Shown here in pieces: positions 60,377 to 64,000 of a DNA stretch of 64,000 nt (position 1 is the first letter of the stretch; the number at the start of each line of letters is the position of its first letter). The stretch lies in the NCBI GenBank assembly GCA_900762355.1, contig CAAFGE010000004.1, forward strand, positions 1-64,000, in the 5' to 3' direction. The stretch comes from an uncultured Collinsella sp. (GTDB lineage: Bacteria; Actinomycetota; Coriobacteriia; Coriobacteriales; Coriobacteriaceae). A program made the translations under genes and the position numbers. The notes under the pieces are model-generated. The model had not been told where the DNA came from and did not search any database. It saw nothing but the letters and a program-made list of their open reading frames with translations.

Positions 60377-61726
60377 GTGGCTAAGAAATCTACGGCTATC
60401 GATGTAACGCAGGGTGTTATTTGGCAGCAGCTGCTTTCGCTGTGCGTTCCCATCTTTTTTAGTTCGTTTTTTCAGCAGGCCTACACGCTTATCGGTACCT
60501 ATATTGTTGGTCAGTTTGGCGGCAAGCTCGCACTGGGTGGCATTCAAGCCACGATGGTGCTCACCGAGCTCTGCATTGGTTTTTGCGTTGGCGTCGGCGC
60601 CGGCTGCGCGGTCATTACCGGTCAGTATTTTGGCCAGCGCGATGATGAGCGACTGAGTCGTTCGGTCCATACGGCCATGACGCTCGCACTGGTGGGCGGT
60701 GTCGTTTTCTCGATTCTTGGCATAGTGTTCGTTGAGCCCATGCTGGTGCTTATGAACACGCCGCATGAACTATTGGCCGAGGGCGTGGCCTATGCTCGTT
60801 GCTATTTTGCCGCCATGGTTGCGGCGCTGCTGCTCAATATGGGAACGGCACTGCTGCGCGCCGTGGGCGACACGCGCGGGCCTGCTGTGATCATCGCTTC
60901 CGGCTGCCTTGTTAATGCGGTGTTGGATGTCATCTTCGTTGCTGTGTTTCATATGGAGGCTCTGGGCTGCGGCATCGCGGTGGCGCTGACCATTTGCTCC
61001 AACGCCACGATGATCGTGATTCGCATGATGCGCGCACCGGGTGCGTGGCGGCTTTCACTGTCCAAACTCGGCATTGATCCTGGCATTTGCAAGACCATGA
61101 TCTCGTGTGGTCTGCCGCTTGGCTTTCAGTCTGCTGCGTATTCGATTTCCAACGTTTTGATTCAGGTGTCAGTCAACTCGTTTGGCGCCGATGTCACCAC
61201 GGCGTGGGGTCTTTCGGGCCGCTTAGATGGCATTGTTTGGATGGTTACCGAGGCGCTTGGCGTTTCGATCACCACGTTCTCGGCACAGAACTTTGGCGCG
61301 CGCAACTACGAGCGCATGCGAAAGGGCTACCATACGTCGCTCGTGCTGTCGTTTATGCTCATTGGTGGCCTGTCTGCTGTGCTGTTGGTGTTCTCGGGTC
61401 CGTTGTCGCGTCTGTTTGTCGACGATGCTTCGATTTCGGCGTACACCACGACGATTCTTCATTTTATCGCGCCGTTTTACGCGATCTTCTCCATTATCGA
61501 AAACGCATCGGGCTCTATTCGCGGTGCCGGTGTGAGCTTGCAGCCCATGATGCTCACGATTTTTGGCACCGTCGTGCTCAGGGTGATCTGGGTGTTTGCG
61601 ATTATGCCGTTCGATCCGTCTCTTGAGCACCTGCTGTTGGTTTACCCCGTAACCTGGCTCATCACCGCCACGATGTTCACTATCTACCACCACAGCGGCA
61701 ACTGGCTCGGCCGCGCCACCGCCTAA
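60377..61726 (+). CDS. MATE-family efflux transporter
   Basis: The 449-residue polytopic protein has the MATE double-domain pattern. There are about 12 membrane helices, starting with VIWQQLLSLCVPIFFSSFFQQAYTL, and YFGQRDDERLSR and NFGARNYERMRKG are the symmetrical motifs after helices 3 and 9. MATE proteins extrude cationic drugs or metabolites by cation antiport; the substrate is not predictable. GTG 60377 follows GGGGAGGA. Its stop codon lies inside the long inverted repeat. Confidence 0.9.
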   Translation: MAKKSTAIDVTQGVIWQQLLSLCVPIFFSSFFQQAYTLIGTYIVGQFGGKLALGGIQATMVLTELCIGFCVGVGAGCAVITGQYFGQRDDERLSRSVHTAMTLALVGGVVFSILGIVFVEPMLVLMNTPHELLAEGVAYARCYFAAMVAALLLNMGTALLRAVGDTRGPAVIIASGCLVNAVLDVIFVAVFHMEALGCGIAVALTICSNATMIVIRMMRAPGAWRLSLSKLGIDPGICKTMISCGLPLGFQSAAYSISNVLIQVSVNSFGADVTTAWGLSGRLDGIVWMVTEALGVSITTFSAQNFGARNYERMRKGYHTSLVLSFMLIGGLSAVLLVFSGPLSRLFVDDASISAYTTTILHFIAPFYAIFSIIENASGSIRGAGVSLQPMMLTIFGTVVLRVIWVFAIMPFDPSLEHLLLVYPVTWLITATMFTIYHHSGNWLGRATA

Positions 61727-61814
61727 TTGATCCGTAGGGGACGGAGGAGAACGGATCATTTCTCTCCGTCGTGATGTCGATGATCCGTTTTCCTCCGTCC
61801 CCTTCGGATCAATT
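61725..61814. repeat. 35-bp inverted repeat spanning convergent stop codons
   Basis: Arms 61725-61759 and 61780-61814 match at 33 of 35 positions (one T-T, one G-T). The left arm begins inside the MATE stop TAA and the right arm ends inside the cobO stop, so it fills the whole intergenic space. It carries the same GGGGACG core as the repeat at 41355-41408. It may act as a bidirectional terminator and is likely a genomic repeat family. Confidence 0.85.
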
Positions 61815-62298
61815 AGTATTCGATGCCTTGGCGGGCCAGGAGGCCTTCGTCGAAGTAGTGTTTGACGGGGCGCATTTCGGTGACCAGGTCGGCGAGGTCC
61901 GCGAGGGGCAGCAGGCCGCGGCCGGTCAGTATGAGCTCTGAGGTGTCGGGTTTCATCGCAATCAGTTCCTCGACATCCTCGCGCGTCACGAAGCCGCGGC
62001 GCATGGCCTCGCCGAGTTCGTCCAAAATCAGAACGTCGACCTGTGATATCTGCTCGCGTGCGAGCTCCATGATCTGTTCGGCGCAAGCCTCGGGCGTGTC
62101 GCGGTCGGCCTGTACAATTCGCAGCCCTAGGCGTGGCGCGGCATCGTGTTCGGCGCAGTGCAGCTTCTTGGCAAACTGCAGCATGAGTACGTCGAGCCCA
62201 TAACCTGTGGCGCGCAAAGCTAGCCCCAAGGCGGCCGTGGTTTTGCCCTTGCCGTCGCCCGTGTAAATCTGAACCTTGCCGACTTACAGTGATGCCAT
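61813..62298 (-). pseudogene. cobO: cob(I)yrinic acid a,c-diamide adenosyltransferase with in-frame stop at codon 5
   Basis: CobO/BtuR attaches adenosyl to cobalamin precursors. Downstream of codon 5 the product is full-length: VGKVQIYTGDGKGKTTAALG (P-loop), then VDVLILDELGEAM (Walker B-like) and ELILTGR. The only good start is ATG 62298, with AAAGGAC upstream, but it reads ATG GCA TCA CTG TAA (stop at 62284-62286). No standard start codon lies between that stop and the P-loop; the first is TTG 62229, which would omit the P-loop and give a 138-residue inactive protein. A rare ATT start is an alternative. A sequencing error cannot be excluded. Confidence 0.8.
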
Positions 62299-62390
62299 CT
62301 CTGTCCTTTCGTGCCCGGCGTCGGTTTATCGCCGTCCGGGTTGGGTATTCTAGAAAGCATTATCAACCCCAGTAGATGGAGTTCAAGCAG

Positions 62391-64000
62391 ATGGAGATGG
62401 ATGACAACAAACGTAGACGGAATATGATCCTCTACGTGCTCATCGCCTTCGTCGTCTACCTCGTGCTCTCGACCGTTCTGTTCCCTAACATCGGTCACAC
62501 GCAGCAGATTACGAAGACCGATTACTCGACGTTTGTCAAAGCGCTCGATAAGAAGAGCGTTGACAAGGTCGAGTACAACACGGACGATTACTCGATTTAT
62601 TACACCAAGAAGGGCGAGGACGAGAACATCGCCTACAAGACGACCGGTGTGCCGAACGATGCGGGCTTTACCGATCGCGTGCTTGAGTCTGGCGCTTCGC
62701 TGGAGTCGGTCGTTCCCGATAAAAACTCGGGTTTGATGACCTACTACCTGCTCACACTTATTCTTCCCATGGCGATTTTCTTCCTCATCGGTTGGTGGCT
62801 CAACCGCCGCATGAAGAAGGCTATGGGCGATGACGGCCCGTCGATGAACTTTGGCGGCGGCGGTTTTGGCGGCGGCGGACTGGGTAAGTCCGGCGCGCGC
62901 GTGATCGCCTCCAAGGACGTGGGCGTGACCTTTAAGGACGTCGCCGGCCAGGAAGAGGCCAAGGAGTCTCTCAAGGAGGTCGTCGACTTTCTGGAGAAGC
63001 CGCAGCGCTACGAGGAGATCGGCGCCAAGCTGCCGCGCGGTGCTCTCCTTGTTGGCCCTCCGGGTACCGGTAAGACCCTGCTTGCCAAGGCTGTTGCCGG
63101 CGAGGCCGGTGTTCCGTTCTTTAGCATTTCGGGCTCTGAGTTCGTTGAGATGTTTGTTGGTCGCGGCGCTGCAAAGGTTCGTGACCTGTTTAAACAGGCC
63201 AAGGAAAAGGCCCCGTGTATCGTCTTTATCGATGAGATCGATACCATCGGTAAGAAGCGTGATGGCGGCGGCTTTAGCGGCAACGACGAGCGCGAGCAGA
63301 CGCTCAATCAGTTGCTGACCGAGATGGATGGCTTCGATAACCACAAGGGTATCGTTGTCCTTGCCGCAACCAACCGCCCCGACAGTCTCGATCCGGCGCT
63401 GCTGCGCCCCGGTCGTTTTGACCGCCGCATTCCCGTCGAGTTGCCCGATCTGACCGGTCGTAAGAACATCCTCGAGCTTCACGCCAAGAGTGTGAAGACC
63501 GAGCCGCCGATCGATCTGACCGCGATTGCCCGCGCCACGCCCGGTGCCTCGGGCGCCGACCTGGCCAATATCATCAACGAGGGCGCCCTGCGCGCCGTTC
63601 GCGAGGGTCGTAAGCGTGCAACCCAGGACGACTTCGAGGAGTCGGTGGAGGTCGTCATTGCCGGCCAACAGCGTAAGTCCACGGTGCTTTCCGACCACGA
63701 GAAGCAGGTCGTTTCCTACCACGAGATCGGCCATGCCATCGTCGCTGCCCGCCAAAAGGGTTCCGCGCCGGTTACCAAGATCACCATCGTGCCGCGCACG
63801 AGCGGTGCTCTTGGCTATACTATGCAGGTCGAGGAGGACGAGCGCTTCCTGACGACACGCCAGGAGGTCTTGGACAAGCTTGCCGTCTACTGCGGCGGCC
63901 GTGCGGCCGAGGAACTCATCTTTGGTGAGATGACGACCGGTGCCGCCAACGATATCGAACAGGCCACCAAGCTCGCCCGCAACATGGTGACGCGCTTTGG
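62391..64000 (+). CDS. ftsH: ATP-dependent zinc metalloprotease FtsH (3'-truncated by window)
   Basis: FtsH is the membrane AAA protease that degrades damaged membrane and regulatory proteins. The visible ~536 residues have an N-terminal membrane helix (ILYVLIAFVVYLVLSTVLF), a periplasmic-side domain, a second helix (LTLILPMAIFFLIGWWL), Walker A VGPPGTGKT, Walker B IVFIDEID, the second region of homology ending LLRPGRFDRR, and the zinc site HEIGH. A Gly-rich run follows the second helix. ATG 62391 is chosen with GGAG 10 nt before it; in-frame ATGs at 62376 and 62397 are alternatives. The gene continues past the window. Confidence 0.96.
   Translation, partial: MEMDDNKRRRNMILYVLIAFVVYLVLSTVLFPNIGHTQQITKTDYSTFVKALDKKSVDKVEYNTDDYSIYYTKKGEDENIAYKTTGVPNDAGFTDRVLESGASLESVVPDKNSGLMTYYLLTLILPMAIFFLIGWWLNRRMKKAMGDDGPSMNFGGGGFGGGGLGKSGARVIASKDVGVTFKDVAGQEEAKESLKEVVDFLEKPQRYEEIGAKLPRGALLVGPPGTGKTLLAKAVAGEAGVPFFSISGSEFVEMFVGRGAAKVRDLFKQAKEKAPCIVFIDEIDTIGKKRDGGGFSGNDEREQTLNQLLTEMDGFDNHKGIVVLAATNRPDSLDPALLRPGRFDRRIPVELPDLTGRKNILELHAKSVKTEPPIDLTAIARATPGASGADLANIINEGALRAVREGRKRATQDDFEESVEVVIAGQQRKSTVLSDHEKQVVSYHEIGHAIVAARQKGSAPVTKITIVPRTSGALGYTMQVEEDERFLTTRQEVLDKLAVYCGGRAAEELIFGEMTTGAANDIEQATKLARNMVTRF

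Overview
The window is a high-GC bacterial chromosome segment. A fused RmlC-RmlD protein, the housekeeping gene set and order, the mostly Shine-Dalgarno-led genes with frequent ATGA/TTGA overlaps, and a Pel-type exopolysaccharide operon all suggest a gut actinobacterium of the Coriobacteriia, most likely Collinsella or a close relative. This is inferred from gene content and style; no 16S or database comparison was possible.

Positions 1-1107 are the 3' end of a dTDP-rhamnose synthesis gene. From about 1085 to 11166 the base composition drops sharply and the content looks like a defence or conflict island. It holds (i) a three-gene operon of TPR-membrane protein, metallophosphoesterase-STAND-like NTPase and PP2C-like phosphatase (1228-6252), which I cannot assign to a named system; (ii) a decayed UvrD-type helicase; (iii) a single-gene AAA ATPase plus DUF4435/TOPRIM protein that resembles a merged PARIS (AriA-AriB) effector; and (iv) a two-gene ATPase/TOPRIM pair behind a perfect 23-bp inverted repeat that contains its promoter and ribosome-binding site.

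Positions 11491-22586 are one tight operon. It encodes an epimerase-PelD fusion, PelE, a PelA-type deacetylase, PelF and PelG, followed by a CotH-like lipoprotein, a VTC polyphosphate polymerase-like protein and a DUF4956 membrane protein. Genes overlap or are nearly contiguous, so synthesis, export and modification of a cationic, partly deacetylated polysaccharide are probably co-expressed and controlled by c-di-GMP through PelD.

Positions 22620-29400 hold a cystathionine-gamma-synthase-like protein lacking the PLP lysine, a ModE-type HTH protein, guaB, leuS and a lipoprotein, together with two long inverted-repeat elements. Positions 29665-46757 are an information-processing block: rimP-nusA-infB-rbfA-nrnA-truB-ribF-dnaG-rpoD, two identical tRNA-Asn genes, Asp23, fakA-like, recG, rsmD. 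The rimP operon has a clear promoter followed by a terminator-like hairpin in its leader. Positions 46750-56754 continue with coaD, a coiled-coil protein, yceD, rpmF, plsX, acpP, rnc, smc, ftsY and ffh.

The right end (56871-64000) has a DUF134-NifX-like metal protein with a His/Cys-rich tail, thyA-folA, an RNA methyltransferase, a MATE exporter, a cobO gene interrupted by an in-frame stop at codon 5, and the 5' part of ftsH. A 35-bp inverted repeat spans the convergent MATE/cobO stop codons. No CRISPR array, rRNA, integrase or insertion-sequence transposase was recognised.
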